The notes under the pieces are model-generated. The model was not told where the DNA came from and ran no database searches. It worked only from the letters and a program-made list of their open reading frames with translations. Below, piece after piece: positions 1 through 8,620 of a stretch of 44,699 bases of DNA. Both the position numbers and the translations under genes were made by a program. The DNA comes from RECO01 sp050485385 (lineage in GTDB: Bacteria; Pseudomonadota; Alphaproteobacteria; Geminicoccales; Geminicoccaceae). How positions within the stretch are numbered: the first letter of the stretch is position 1; each line of letters opens with the position of its first letter. The stretch is taken from assembly GCA_050485385.1 (NCBI GenBank), contig JBJHBG010000029.1, positions 1 to 44,699 on the forward strand, written 5' to 3'.

Positions 1-585
1 TCTCGTTCATGCGCTTTGTCGGGCTCGGCCTCGGCGACCCGGTGCCGGACGCCAAGACCTTGTGGCTGTTCCGCGAACAGCTGACCAAGGCGGGTGCCAT
101 GGAGACGCTGTTCGTGCGGTTCGACCGGCTGCTGCGCGACGCCGGCTACCTGGCGCCTCGGCGGTCTGCTGACCGCCGCTGCTTCGTAGACGGAGCCTGC
201 GCGCTGCTCCGGCTGGGCGGTCAGATCGTCGACGCGACGGTCGTCGAAGCCCGGCGGCCGCGGCTGAAGGGCGACGAGAAGGCCACCGTCAAAGGCGGCG
301 GCGTGCCGGAGGGCTGGTCGAAGGCGAAGGCGGCGCAGATCGACCGGGATGGCCGCTGGACGTTGAAGCGCGGGCGGAAACGCCCGCCCAAGGCCGACGA
401 GCGGGTCGCGACCGAACTGGTGGTCCCGGCGTTCGGCTACAAGAACCACGTCACCGCCACCCCGAGCGGCTCGCCGCTCGGGGACCCCGGGGCAAGCTCG
501 CGCCGAAGCCAAGCTCGGCCTCGCCAACCTCGTCACCAACAGGCTCCGCCTCGCGTGGTTCGAGACCCGACCCGCGCCGGCGTGA
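1..585 (+). pseudogene. IS5-family transposase remnant, cut by window edge
   Basis: The opening reading frame matches the N-terminal half of IS5-family transposases: residues such as LGDPVPDAKTLWLFREQL, then GGQIVDATVVEARRPRLK and VPEGWSKAKAAQIDRDGRW, ending near FGYKNHV at about base 450. About 19 foreign residues sit between GYLA and GGQIVDAT. The catalytic core after FGYKNHV is missing. The family's C-terminal segment (AKLGLANLVTN to WFETRPAPA) reappears in another frame at 508-585 and ends in TGA. The gene has therefore lost its centre and changed frame, so it cannot make an active transposase. The true start lies left of base 1. Identity is from family knowledge; the deletion is read directly from the sequence. 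Confidence 0.85.
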
Positions 586-817
586 GCGACTTGGCGACGA
601 AGACCGGGAGCGACACCCGGCTCGCGCCGGACAACTCTCACCGAACGGCCCGAAAGGCACGGCGAGAGCGCTCGCAGCCCAGCCCCCGAACCCGCCATCG
701 CCCGCATGAACCCTTCAACGGCGTTGGGAACCCGGTAGTTCGAGGTCTCCGACCGCCAAGGCGTCGTCCAAGCGCCAGCGTGACCCACAACCCAACGCCG
801 CCTGATCCTCACACCAG

Positions 818-852
818 GAGCGGCACTGTCAGGCGATTACCCTCGCTGTACA
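818..852. repeat. Orphan end of an IS481-type element
   Basis: This stretch closely matches the right terminal inverted repeat of the IS481-type element at 15391-16642. Read on the minus strand both begin TGTAC, then GAGGGTA, then CGCCTGACAGTGCCGC. It abuts the IS256-type transposase remnant exactly where that protein's reading frame breaks. The likely reading is that a related IS481 element once inserted into the IS256 element and later lost everything but this end. The bases between 586 and 817 show no recognisable gene. Confidence 0.6.
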
Positions 853-962
853 ACCAGATAGAGCAGCTTCATCGCCGCGTCGTCGGTCGGGAAATGCCCC
901 CGGCCGCGGATGGCACGGCGGAGCTTCCCGTTCAGCGCCTCGACGGCATTCGTAGGAGTCAT
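853..962 (-). pseudogene. IS256-family transposase C-terminal fragment
   Basis: On the minus strand this piece encodes TNAVEALNGKLRRAIRGRGH, then FPTDDAAMKLLYLV. This is the highly conserved C-terminal block of IS256-type (mutator-like) transposases, including the catalytic glutamate region TNAVEALN. Nothing recognisable as transposase precedes it. Its 3' end runs into the IS481-type terminal repeat at 852 and gains a premature stop. Only about 36 residues of a roughly 400-residue protein remain. It lies 57 bases past the dctM stop codon and marks the boundary of the catabolic island. Confidence 0.8.
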
Positions 963-1018
963 GGCCAACTCCCCCCGTTATCCCGCTCATCCGAGGCAGC
1001 GATCGCAACATCGGGGCT

Positions 1019-2314
1019 CTACCCGTAGACGAAGTTGGGAAGCCAGAGCGTCAGCCCGGGGAACGCGATCAGACATACGAGTATGCCCACCATCACGACC
1101 AAAAAACGCATGGCTTCCGGGATCAATTTTTCCATTGGCTGTCCCGAGATCGAAGCCCCTACGACGAGACAGGTTCCCACTGGTGGTGTCACTGTGCCAA
1201 TCGACAGGTTGACCATCATGATGACACCGAAAAAGACCGGATCTATCCCGAGTGCGTGAATAGTTGGAAGCAGCGTTGGAAGTAGGATGATCATTATGGC
1301 CAACCCCTCCAGGAAGCAACCAAAAACAAGAAGTATTCCGTTGATGAGCAGCAGAACGATCAAGGGATCGGATGACAAGGTCAGCATGATGTCGGCGATC
1401 TGCTGCGGCACTTGCTCACGGGCCAGCACCCAACCGACGAATGCGGCGATCGCGATGATGATCATCACCCGTGCCGACGACACCGCGCTCTGGTAGCAGA
1501 GCTCGAAGGCGATTCGCAGGGTCAGCGTCCGATATACGAAGCGTCCAACCAAGAACGCATACACGACGGCGATCATCGCCGATTCGGTGGCAGTAAAGAT
1601 GCCGCCGAATATCCCTCCGAGGATGATGGCCGGCGCCATGAGCGGGATAAGCGCGTCGATCGCAGCACGCACCAGTTCGCGAAACGAAGGAAACGGCTCT
1701 TTGGGGTAGTCACGTTTGGCGGCGAGGCCGCCGCACAACAGCATCATGCCGATGGCGATCAGGATTCCCGGCACCACACCGCCGAGAAAAAGTCGAGCGA
1801 TCGAGACGTCTGCCAGCGAGCCATAGACGACGAGGCCAATGCTCGGCGGGATGATCGGGCCTAGCGCACCGGCCGCCGACACCACCGCCGCTGCAAAGTT
1901 CAGAGGATAGCCCCGGGCGTGCATGGCCGGCACCATGATGCCGCCGATGGCTGCCGTCGCCGCACTCGCGGACCCAGAGATGGACGAGAACAGCATGGCT
2001 GCCGCGACCGATACGATCGACAGGCCACCGCGCACCCACCCGACCAGGACCAGGGCGAAGCGGATCAATCTGTCGGAGATCCCCCCTCGTTCCATGAGCG
2101 CGCCGGCAAGGAAGAACAGCGGCAGCGCGAGGATGGCGAAGGAATCGGTCCCGCCGAAAGCTCTCTGGCTGAAGAGAACCAGAATTGCGTAATGGGAGAG
2201 CCCCTCGGAGAAGACGAGCAGAATGACGAACGCCCCTGCCGCGAGGGCGAAGGCAACCGGCACGCCGCACGCCAGACAGGCGAGCAGCGTGAGCCAGAAG
2301 GCTAGGATTTCCAA
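1019..2314 (-). CDS. dctM: TRAP transporter large permease subunit (DctM)
   Basis: This 431-residue protein is the large membrane subunit of a tripartite ATP-independent periplasmic transporter and should form the sodium-coupled transport channel. Nearly the whole length is hydrophobic, with about a dozen membrane segments. It has the family motifs GSASAATAAIGGIMVPAM, GPIIPPSIGLVVYG and TVTPPVGTCLVVGA. Length agrees with the usual 425-435. I chose the TTG at 2314 because it gives the standard N-terminus (LEILAFWLTLL...), has a GAGGA ribosome site just upstream, and overlaps the end of dctQ by 13 bases, the normal coupled arrangement. No ATG fits. The substrate is probably an organic acid or amide but cannot be read from this subunit. 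Confidence 0.93.
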   Translation of the reverse strand: MEILAFWLTLLACLACGVPVAFALAAGAFVILLVFSEGLSHYAILVLFSQRAFGGTDSFAILALPLFFLAGALMERGGISDRLIRFALVLVGWVRGGLSIVSVAAAMLFSSISGSASAATAAIGGIMVPAMHARGYPLNFAAAVVSAAGALGPIIPPSIGLVVYGSLADVSIARLFLGGVVPGILIAIGMMLLCGGLAAKRDYPKEPFPSFRELVRAAIDALIPLMAPAIILGGIFGGIFTATESAMIAVVYAFLVGRFVYRTLTLRIAFELCYQSAVSSARVMIIIAIAAFVGWVLAREQVPQQIADIMLTLSSDPLIVLLLINGILLVFGCFLEGLAIMIILLPTLLPTIHALGIDPVFFGVIMMVNLSIGTVTPPVGTCLVVGASISGQPMEKLIPEAMRFLVVMVGILVCLIAFPGLTLWLPNFVYG

Positions 2315-2772
2315 GGGGGCTGGTCCTCTTCGGGGAGCGGTCGCACGCGGCGGTAAAGCAGAAAGCCGAGGCCGATCAGGCCGCAGGCCGGAAGAAATCC
2401 ATAGAACAGCCCCATCGGCAGGCCGAGCGCCGCCGACCGAGCGAAGCTCGTTGCATCGACGAAAAGGGCGCCGCCGACGATCATCACGACGAGCGTCGCC
2501 GCCACGACCAAGTCCGAGATGCCGCGGAGCACGCGTTGCCAGGGTCGAGACACCGCGTTGACCAGGATCTCGACCTTGATATGGCCCGCCTTGAGACGGA
2601 ACAGCTCCGCCATCCCGAGGAAGGTCATCGCGACCAGCGAATACCTTGCGACCTCCTCCGTCCAGAAGAGCGGCGCCGCAAGGACGTAGCGGGTGATCAC
2701 GCCCAGACCGACGCTGAGCACCATCGCCACCATCGTCACTGCGAGGAGGCCTCGCCAGAGTGCGAGCAGCAT
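2302..2772 (-). CDS. dctQ: TRAP transporter small permease subunit (DctQ)
   Basis: This 156-residue membrane protein has four predicted helices and the DctQ signature region: RYVLAAPLFWTEEVARYSLV, then FLGMAELFRLKAGHIKVEIL. In this family it joins the large subunit in the inner membrane and is needed for transport. It sits between the binding protein and the large permease. The gap to dctP is 76 bases, and its 3' end overlaps dctM, so all three are one operon. The ATG at 2772 has an AGAAGGA-type ribosome site. Family assignment is firm; substrate is unknown. Confidence 0.92.
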   Translation of the reverse strand: MLLALWRGLLAVTMVAMVLSVGLGVITRYVLAAPLFWTEEVARYSLVAMTFLGMAELFRLKAGHIKVEILVNAVSRPWQRVLRGISDLVVAATLVVMIVGGALFVDATSFARSAALGLPMGLFYGFLPACGLIGLGFLLYRRVRPLPEEDQPPWKS

Positions 2773-2848
2773 GAAGACGTCCTTCTGCTGGGGAGACGAG
2801 AGGCATCGGAGGACAAGGCTGCGCCCGATGTCCTCCGAACTCGTGCCG

Positions 2849-3862
2849 TCAGCTCGCGCCGAATTCGATCAGGCGATTCATCAAATCCTCGGCGCCGGGG
2901 GCGTCGACGATCTCCAAGTATCGGTCGTATCGCGAACGGACGTATTCGCGGAATAGATCCTTGTCGACTTCGTTGACCTCGCACCCCGCGTCAGCCAGGC
3001 GATGGCGATATTCCTGGTCGTTGACGGGATAGATGCCGCGCCAGTGGCGGCATGCCTCCTCGGCAGCAACCATTGCCGCCTCCTGCTCGTCGCTGTCCAG
3101 GGATCGGTAGGCCTGTTCGGAGATCATCATGAACAGGAACGCATAGAGCTGATCGCTGAGCGAGAGATAGCGAGCGACCTCGTGCATCTGCGTCAGGTAG
3201 AGCGTCGTCATGCTGTTGACCAAGCCATCGACGACACCCTGCTGGATGGCCGTGAAGACCTCAGCGTAGGGCATCGGCGTCGGGCTCATGTTCATGACCT
3301 CGTACGACAGTCGCGCCGATGGGGATTCCCAGACGCGGAACCGCAGTCCGTTGAGGTCGTCGGGCACGTATACCGGTCGCTGCCGGTTGATCATCTGTGA
3401 GAAGCCGTTGCCCCCGAGGCCGAGGATACGGATACCCATGGCCGGCTGCACGAACGACCGGATGTCGTGGGCAATTTCGCTGTCGACGAATCGTTCGATG
3501 GCATCATAGTCACGGAAGATGTACGGCATGTCCAACAGATAGTATTGTCGAATGCCGTGGGTTTGCGCGAGCGTACCGGCAGTGACGATGCCGCCGTCGA
3601 CGGTGCCGAGGCTCATGCCCTCGATGATCTGGACTTCGCCGCCCAACTGGCCCGAAGAATAGATCAGTACCTCGACGGAGCCGTTGGTGCGCCGCTGCAG
3701 TTCTTCGGCGAAACGGACCAGACCGGCATGATAGGGGTGCGTCTCGGGAAAGATGTGCCCCATCCTGAGGGTTTTGGTGCGTTGGGCGCGAACGATGGTA
3801 GGTGCGGCGACGGCGGCCGCGGCAAGGCCGGTCATTTTGAGTGCGGTGCGACGAGTCGTCAT
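2849..3862 (-). CDS. dctP: TRAP transporter solute-binding protein (DctP)
   Basis: This 337-residue periplasmic protein captures the substrate for the DctQM permease. The N-terminus MTTRRTALKMTGLAAAAVAA carries twin arginines, a hydrophobic stretch and an A-x-A-like cleavage region (IVRAQ), so Tat export is likely. The body has the DctP/SiaP fold landmarks: RMGHIFPETHPYH, SSGQLGGEVQIIEG and GLRFRVWESPSARLSYE; the arginine of the last normally binds a carboxylate. An upstream in-frame start would add 18 residues before the signal peptide and is unlikely. It is the first gene of the TRAP operon and diverges from the GntR regulator, which probably controls it. Ligand cannot be inferred. Confidence 0.93.
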   Translation of the reverse strand: MTTRRTALKMTGLAAAAVAAPTIVRAQRTKTLRMGHIFPETHPYHAGLVRFAEELQRRTNGSVEVLIYSSGQLGGEVQIIEGMSLGTVDGGIVTAGTLAQTHGIRQYYLLDMPYIFRDYDAIERFVDSEIAHDIRSFVQPAMGIRILGLGGNGFSQMINRQRPVYVPDDLNGLRFRVWESPSARLSYEVMNMSPTPMPYAEVFTAIQQGVVDGLVNSMTTLYLTQMHEVARYLSLSDQLYAFLFMMISEQAYRSLDSDEQEAAMVAAEEACRHWRGIYPVNDQEYRHRLADAGCEVNEVDKDLFREYVRSRYDRYLEIVDAPGAEDLMNRLIEFGAS

Positions 3863-4234
3863 CTGAGGTCCCTTGCTTGCTACGTCACTGGGTGGTGCGG
3901 TGTATCGCCCTCTCACGCGAGCGGGCGACCAGTCATCGATCCGCGTCGGTCGATCTCCTGCGGTGATCCCGGCTCGATTCCATAGCGCCGTATCGTGCCA
4001 AACGAACCGGACCGCGTCGGGCGCACCCGGTCGCGCGGCGTCACCGAGACGAGCCCAGCGTGCTCGTTACGAGCGGCGATCGCGCGGCGCAGGGTCGAAT
4101 GCGATCGGCATGTCATTCCGTTTGCTCTCCGTGGACCAGCCCGACACGGCGGCCGTCGCAAGGTCGGATGCGACCGCCACCGGCCCTGCCGCGCCCATCG
4201 CCGACGCCGTTGTCAGCGCAGAACCTAGAACCAT
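3863..4234. other. Long leader between dctP and the gntR operator region
   Basis: This is about 370 bases with no supported gene. It would be the 5' untranslated leader of the TRAP operon if transcription starts at the minus-strand promoter near 4235-4264. It is GC-rich and I see no riboswitch consensus or clear terminator hairpin. A small minus-strand frame exists but has no convincing ribosome site or family resemblance. Confidence 0.4.
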
Positions 4235-4264
4235 ATCATTGCAACCAATCAGCTTGCATGACAA
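4235..4264 (-). promoter_or_regulatory. Candidate dctP promoter with GntR operator
   Basis: Bases 4254-4264 read TTGCATGACAA, whose reverse complement TTGTCATGCAA matches the island's TTGTnnnACAA-type palindrome with one mismatch. On the minus strand a possible -35 (TTGTCA, 4259-4264) lies inside this site and a possible -10 (AATGAT, 4235-4240) follows after 18 bases. The site is 38 bases upstream of the gntR start on the other strand, so it could serve both autoregulation and control of the TRAP operon. The site is seen; the function is inferred from FadR-type regulators. Confidence 0.5.
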
Positions 4265-4301
4265 CATGATAGTATGATTTTGAAGTCGGAGCACGGATTC
4301 G

Positions 4302-5078
4302 ATGCAACCCTTATTGAGCCCCATTCGACCGGGTGCCAGCCTGACCGAGCAGGTGACGGAGCTCTTGAAGCGCCAGATCGTCGATGGCGACTACAGCAAG
4401 GGAGACATGCTGCCATCGGAGCAAAGCCTGGCCGCCGGATTCAGCGTCAGTCGCGCCGTCATCCGCGAGGCCATCTCGCGACTTAAGGCGGATGGCCTCG
4501 TCATCGCGCGGCAGGGGCGCGGGGCTTACGTCGCCTCCACCATCGGGCGGCGTCGGTTTCAGATCGCTGGCGATGGCACGAGTCGCGCCCAGATCCAGGC
4601 GATCGTCGAACTGCGGATGAGTTTGGAGGTCGAGGCGGCTGGCCTCGCGGCGTTGCGCCGAGAGCCCAAGCACCTGATCGAAATGAAGAGGGCTCTCGAC
4701 GCGTTGGCAAAGTCGGTGGCGACGGACGCGCTCGATCCCGGCGTCAAGGCGGATCTCAGGTTCCATGCCGCCGTTTGCACGGCCACCAAGAACGTCCTGT
4801 TCCTCGATTTCTTCGAATTCCTCAGTCCCTACCTCGCCCGAGCCATCGCCATCACACGGCAGAACTCCATCGAGCGGTTGCAACGCATCACCGACGTCGA
4901 GGCCGAACACGCGGCCATTCATGCCGCGATCGAAGCCCGGGACGAAAGTGCTGCACGCAGCGCTGCACGTCGCCACATCACCAACACGATGGAGCGCCTG
5001 CAGTCGCTGCCCGATGACGAGCCCGGCCCCGCGGCGCCCCGCAAACGAAGCCTTCGGAGCGACCGTGCTAGGGCGTAG
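4302..5078 (+). CDS. FadR-type (FCD) GntR family transcriptional regulator
   Basis: This 258-residue protein has an N-terminal GntR winged helix (residues about 8-75; LTEQVTELLKRQIVDGDY, LPSEQSLAAGFSVSRAVIRE, GRGAYVAS) and an all-helical FCD ligand-binding domain (about 100-235). FCD regulators usually repress catabolic operons and release DNA when a carboxylate metabolite binds, often through a metal held by D-x4-R and three histidines; histidines in LRFHAAVC and EAEHAAIHAAI fit. It diverges from the TRAP operon. Sites of the FadR half-site geometry lie at 4254, 11533, 12184 and 13550, so it probably governs the whole island. The 3' end is followed by a strong hairpin shared with the convergent cupin gene. 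Confidence 0.92.
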   Translation: MQPLLSPIRPGASLTEQVTELLKRQIVDGDYSKGDMLPSEQSLAAGFSVSRAVIREAISRLKADGLVIARQGRGAYVASTIGRRRFQIAGDGTSRAQIQAIVELRMSLEVEAAGLAALRREPKHLIEMKRALDALAKSVATDALDPGVKADLRFHAAVCTATKNVLFLDFFEFLSPYLARAIAITRQNSIERLQRITDVEAEHAAIHAAIEARDESAARSAARRHITNTMERLQSLPDDEPGPAAPRKRSLRSDRARA

Positions 5079-5122
5079 GGTGCCTGCGCTGGGCGGGGAG
5101 GCGACGGACGACAGGGCAAGCG

Positions 5123-5157
5123 TGCCCCGGCGCGGTGGGACCGTCTGCGCCGGGGCA
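5123..5157. terminator. Bidirectional hairpin between gntR and cupin gene
   Basis: TGCCCCGGCGC at 5123-5133 pairs perfectly with GCGCCGGGGCA at 5147-5157 around a 13-base loop. It lies between the convergent gntR and bicupin genes, 45 bases from one stop and 8 from the other. There is no T-run, so it is a strong hairpin rather than a textbook intrinsic terminator. Confidence 0.7.
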
Positions 5158-5164
5158 GATTCGA

Positions 5165-5857
5165 TCAGTTGATACGAACGTCGGGCCGCGCAATGCACAT
5201 GAAGCCCAGCAGCACCGCCGGCACGTCACCGACGTTGCGGAAGCTGTGGCGAGGCCCCGCCGGCACCCACATCGAACTGGCGACGTTGAGTGCATATTCG
5301 AAGTCGTACTTGAAGTCGTGGGTGCGAACCTTCGTCACGACGTAACCGGACGAAAGAACGTAGACGACCTCGCGGTCGAGGAGTTCGAGGGGCTCCGACG
5401 ACTCTCCGGGCGCCAGCTCGACGCGGAACAGCGACAGGCGTTCCAGATCGTCATCACCGCGGACGACGTAATCGAGCGACGGCGGCAATGGGGACCGCGG
5501 TAGCTTGCCGAGCGTGAGGTTGCCCGTCACGAGGACGTGTTCCAACAGATCGTCTCCCGTGTTCCGGACCTGATGGACGACGTCCTTCGGCACCGAAACG
5601 GCGGAGCCTGCGCCGACTTTGATCACTTCGTTGTCCAACTGGACTTCACCGTGCCCTTGGCGGAAATATATAATCTCCTCCGACCGGTCGTCGCTGTGCA
5701 ATGCCGACTTTCCACCCGGAAAGTACTGTGTCTGCTCAACGCCCATCAGCGCCGTATCGGGAATTTGACTGGGATTCCAAACTACGCGAACGAGACGGGT
5801 GTTCTCATTCGAGAATGGGATATTGTTAAGGTGCGAAATGCGGCTTTCGGTTCCCAT
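5165..5857 (-). CDS. Bicupin-domain protein of unknown function
   Basis: This 230-residue cytoplasmic protein contains two cupin barrels. The first has HSDDRSEEIIYFRQGHGEVQ and VPKDVVHQVRN, so it keeps the histidine-glutamate metal-binding pattern. The second has LELLDREVVYVLSSG and WVPAGPRHSFRN, with fewer metal ligands. Cupins of this type act as isomerases, dioxygenases or lyases, or only bind ligand; the exact reaction cannot be read here. The start at 5857 has AAGGAGT upstream; longer frames run into the amidase gene. It is the last gene of the ABC transporter-amidase operon, 50 bases after the amidase, so it probably acts on the product of that hydrolysis. Confidence 0.8.
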   Translation of the reverse strand: MGTESRISHLNNIPFSNENTRLVRVVWNPSQIPDTALMGVEQTQYFPGGKSALHSDDRSEEIIYFRQGHGEVQLDNEVIKVGAGSAVSVPKDVVHQVRNTGDDLLEHVLVTGNLTLGKLPRSPLPPSLDYVVRGDDDLERLSLFRVELAPGESSEPLELLDREVVYVLSSGYVVTKVRTHDFKYDFEYALNVASSMWVPAGPRHSFRNVGDVPAVLLGFMCIARPDVRIN

Positions 5858-5907
5858 CGATGACTCCTTGGTTGATTGGGGAAGGGCGGGAAGGTTGCGC
5901 CGGTGCC

Positions 5908-7392
5908 TCAGGCTGCAGCCGACCGGCGGTAGGTCGGTGCCCATGGCATCAGCTCTTCGAACACGGCGCTGGCGCGCAGTACCGCCATGTCGCCGTGACG
6001 CGGCCCCACGATCTGCAAGCCCACCGGCACGCCGCTTGGCGTAAAGCCCGCCGGCACGGATGCGCATGGGTGCCCCGTGAGATTGAAGAGGTAGCTAAGG
6101 CTCCAGCCCATCGTCCGGCTCACGGGACGGCCATCGATCGCCGTTGGGCCCAAGGTCGGCTGACCTCGAGGTGCGTTGGGTACGCTCGCCAACAGGTTCG
6201 TCGGCGTGAGAAGGAGGTCGTATCGTCGGAAAAGCGCGTCGACCGCATCGAGCACCGCCGTCCGCTCGCGGTTGAGCGCCTGGAAGTCCATCGCCGACAT
6301 TCGCAAGCCCTCGTCGATGAGCCCGACGAAGCTTGGCTCCAAGCGCGAACGGTCGTCGGTATGGATGTCGATGCCCATCGAACGCAGGTTGAGACCCGCC
6401 TCGGCCGCGAAGACGCAGTAGAGGCCGAACCAGATGCGCTCGATTTCGCCGTAGTCGAAGGCGATCGCGTGCTTCAACTCCGCGACCTCGGCCCCGGCGT
6501 CGGCGAACGTCCGAGCCGCTATGTCGATCCGTTCGCGGACGTCGGCTTCCGGCGCGAGTCCGCCTAGGACTGGTGCATAGGCGATCCGGAGCGGTCGCTT
6601 GCACTCGACACCTTGCGGCAACAGCGGATCGCGCGGAACGGTCGGACCGAACGGATCGGTCACGAGCGGCTGCATCATGACGTCGAGCATCGCGGCGGCA
6701 TCGGCAACCGATCGCGCGAGTGGCCCCTTGTGCGTGAATGGAGCCAAGGTTGCGAAGGCATTGGGTCGGTTGGTCCAAGGGACTTGGCCGAAGGTGGGTT
6801 TGAAGCCGAAGACGCCGCATGCAGCCGCAGGCACGCGGATCGAGCCGCCGCCGTCGGAGCCGAGCCCGAGGCCGATCATACCCGCAGCCACGGCAGCGGC
6901 GCTGCCGCCGGACGACCCGCCGGCATTGTAGCCGATCGCGAACGGAGTGCTCGTCGGCCCCGCCACCTCGTTGTCCGTGGTAATCTTGTGCCCGAACTCG
7001 GAGGTGTTGGTTTTGCCAATTACAAGCGCGCCAGCGTCGAGGAGGCGCTGCACGTGGTCCGCGGTGCGAGGAGCGACGAAATCGGCCAGGGCCCGTGAGC
7101 CGTAGGTGGTGCGGACACCGGCGATGGTGTCCGACAGGTCCTTCAAGCCGATGGGGACTCCGAACAGCCGCGGCAGCGGGCCGTCGTGCGTTTCGAGGCT
7201 TCGTTCCGCAGTACGAGCGGCGGCGAGCGCGATCTCGGACGTGACGGTGACGAAGGCGTTCACCTGCTCGTCCCTTGCCGTGATCGCGCGCAGGGACGCC
7301 TCGACCACCTCCACCGGCGACAGCCGGCGTGCTCGATAATGTGCGTGCAGTTCGTCGACGCTTAGGTAGACGATGTCCGGAATCTCGGTCAC
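5908..7392 (-). CDS. Amidase-signature family amidohydrolase
   Basis: This 494-residue enzyme belongs to the amidase signature family, which hydrolyses amide or urea-like C-N bonds. The triad is visible: Lys84 (IGLKDL), cis-Ser160 in the GGSSGGSAAAVAAG block, and nucleophile Ser184 in SDGGGSIRVPAAACGVFGFK. The C-terminal part (GWSLSYLFNLTGHPCASVP, GLQIVG) is also typical. GatA is unlikely: no gatB or gatC is nearby and the context is transport and catabolism. It follows the ABC ATPase gene by 28 bases and precedes the bicupin, indicating an operon that imports and cleaves an amide. The family is certain, the substrate is not. Confidence 0.92.
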   Translation of the reverse strand: MTEIPDIVYLSVDELHAHYRARRLSPVEVVEASLRAITARDEQVNAFVTVTSEIALAAARTAERSLETHDGPLPRLFGVPIGLKDLSDTIAGVRTTYGSRALADFVAPRTADHVQRLLDAGALVIGKTNTSEFGHKITTDNEVAGPTSTPFAIGYNAGGSSGGSAAAVAAGMIGLGLGSDGGGSIRVPAAACGVFGFKPTFGQVPWTNRPNAFATLAPFTHKGPLARSVADAAAMLDVMMQPLVTDPFGPTVPRDPLLPQGVECKRPLRIAYAPVLGGLAPEADVRERIDIAARTFADAGAEVAELKHAIAFDYGEIERIWFGLYCVFAAEAGLNLRSMGIDIHTDDRSRLEPSFVGLIDEGLRMSAMDFQALNRERTAVLDAVDALFRRYDLLLTPTNLLASVPNAPRGQPTLGPTAIDGRPVSRTMGWSLSYLFNLTGHPCASVPAGFTPSGVPVGLQIVGPRHGDMAVLRASAVFEELMPWAPTYRRSAAA

Positions 7393-7420
7393 TCGCAGGC
7401 CTCCTCGCGTGGCGCCGGGA

Positions 7421-8554
7421 TCAATCCTCGATCACGATGCAATGATCCGGATCGAGTTCGAGCATCACCGTGCTCCCGACTTCGAACCGTTCCGTCGGCG
7501 GACGCCGGACGATGATCGAACCCCAGCCCGTCTCGACGTAATACTCGATGAACTCGCCGCTGAATGTCGCCCGCGCGATCTTGCCGGGCCAAGTGTTGGG
7601 ACGCGCCTCGGGAGCGGTCCGCGCGTAGAGGCGCGGATAGACCGAGCGGATTGCCAGTAGGCTCGTCTCCGCCGAGCGCGATCGCCGGTTGTCGACCGCC
7701 TTCACCCGGTCGCCGTTGGCCAGCACGAATTCGACGTCGCGCCCCGAACGGCTGGTTTCGTCGATCGTCCCGGGTAGGAGGTTGGCGGAACCGATGAAGT
7801 TGGCCACGAAACTGTTGATCGGATAGTCGTACAGTTCGTGCGGCGTCGCCTCCTGCTGGATCACCCCGTTGGACATGACGATGATCCGATCGGACATCGT
7901 CAGCGCCTCTTCCTGATCGTGGGTGACATAGACGGAAGTCAGGCCGAGCGCGGACTGCAGTTCCTTGATTTCCGCGCGCATCTGCGCACGCAGGTTGGCA
8001 TCGAGGTTGGAGAGTGGCTCGTCGAACAGGACGACGTCCGGCGAGAAGGCGATGGCCCGGGCCAGTGCGATGCGCTGCTGCTGTCCCCCGGACAGCGCCG
8101 AGGCGCGACGGTCTGCGAACGGGGCCATCTGGACCAGGTTCAGAGCCCATTCGCCCTGACGACGGATCTCCTCCTTGGGTCGGCGGCGGACTCTGAGGCC
8201 GTAGACCACGTTCTCGAATACGGTCATGTGCGGCCATATGGCGTAGGATTGAAACACCATCGACAGGTTTCGCCGCTCCGCCGGCACGTCGATGCCCTGC
8301 GCCGAGCAGTAGACGGAGCGGCCGTCGATCACGATCGAGCCGGACGTCGGGCGTTCCAGGCCGGCGATGGCGCGCAAGATGGTGGTCTTGCCGCACCCCG
8401 AAGGACCCAGCAGCGTCAGGAATTCACCCGCTCGGATACCGAGACTGACGCCGTTGACCGCGACAACCTCGCCGTACTTCACGATCAGATCACTGACCTC
8501 GACGATGTCTCGTGCCTTATCGGTACCGGGTGCGACTGGTTTCAAGTCAGACAT
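7421..8554 (-). CDS. ABC transporter ATP-binding protein (PotA/FbpC type)
   Basis: This 377-residue ATPase drives the importer formed with the permease and binding protein upstream. It has Walker A GPSGCGKTT, Q-loop MVFQSYAIWPHMTV, signature LSGGQQQRIALARA, Walker B VVLFDEPLSNLD and H-loop VTHDQEEA, followed by a TOBE-type C-terminal domain from about residue 275. This architecture belongs to the polyamine/iron/thiamine/sulfate importer class. The ATG at 8554 has GGAAGG six bases upstream; an earlier in-frame TTG would put that site inside the gene and is less likely. It lies 66 bases after the permease gene. Confidence 0.94.
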   Translation of the reverse strand: MSDLKPVAPGTDKARDIVEVSDLIVKYGEVVAVNGVSLGIRAGEFLTLLGPSGCGKTTILRAIAGLERPTSGSIVIDGRSVYCSAQGIDVPAERRNLSMVFQSYAIWPHMTVFENVVYGLRVRRRPKEEIRRQGEWALNLVQMAPFADRRASALSGGQQQRIALARAIAFSPDVVLFDEPLSNLDANLRAQMRAEIKELQSALGLTSVYVTHDQEEALTMSDRIIVMSNGVIQQEATPHELYDYPINSFVANFIGSANLLPGTIDETSRSGRDVEFVLANGDRVKAVDNRRSRSAETSLLAIRSVYPRLYARTAPEARPNTWPGKIARATFSGEFIEYYVETGWGSIIVRRPPTERFEVGSTVMLELDPDHCIVIED

Positions 8555-8620
8555 GGCCTTCCGCAAGATCGCTGTTGGCGGTGTGCACGCAGCATGGGCT
8601 CGGTGCGTTGACGATGGCGG

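Noticed and set aside
9..1028. Single 339-codon plus-strand frame at the left edge
   Set aside because: The first part is an IS5 transposase piece and the rest is out-of-frame or antisense to other IS remnants. It is not one protein.
1019..2806. One long minus-strand frame reaching 595 codons
   Set aside because: Only the part after 2314 matches DctM. The upstream part is the wrong frame of dctQ.
5908..7392. GatA subunit of Asp/Glu-tRNA amidotransferase
   Set aside because: The amidase-signature motifs fit, but there is no gatB or gatC and the gene is in an importer operon.
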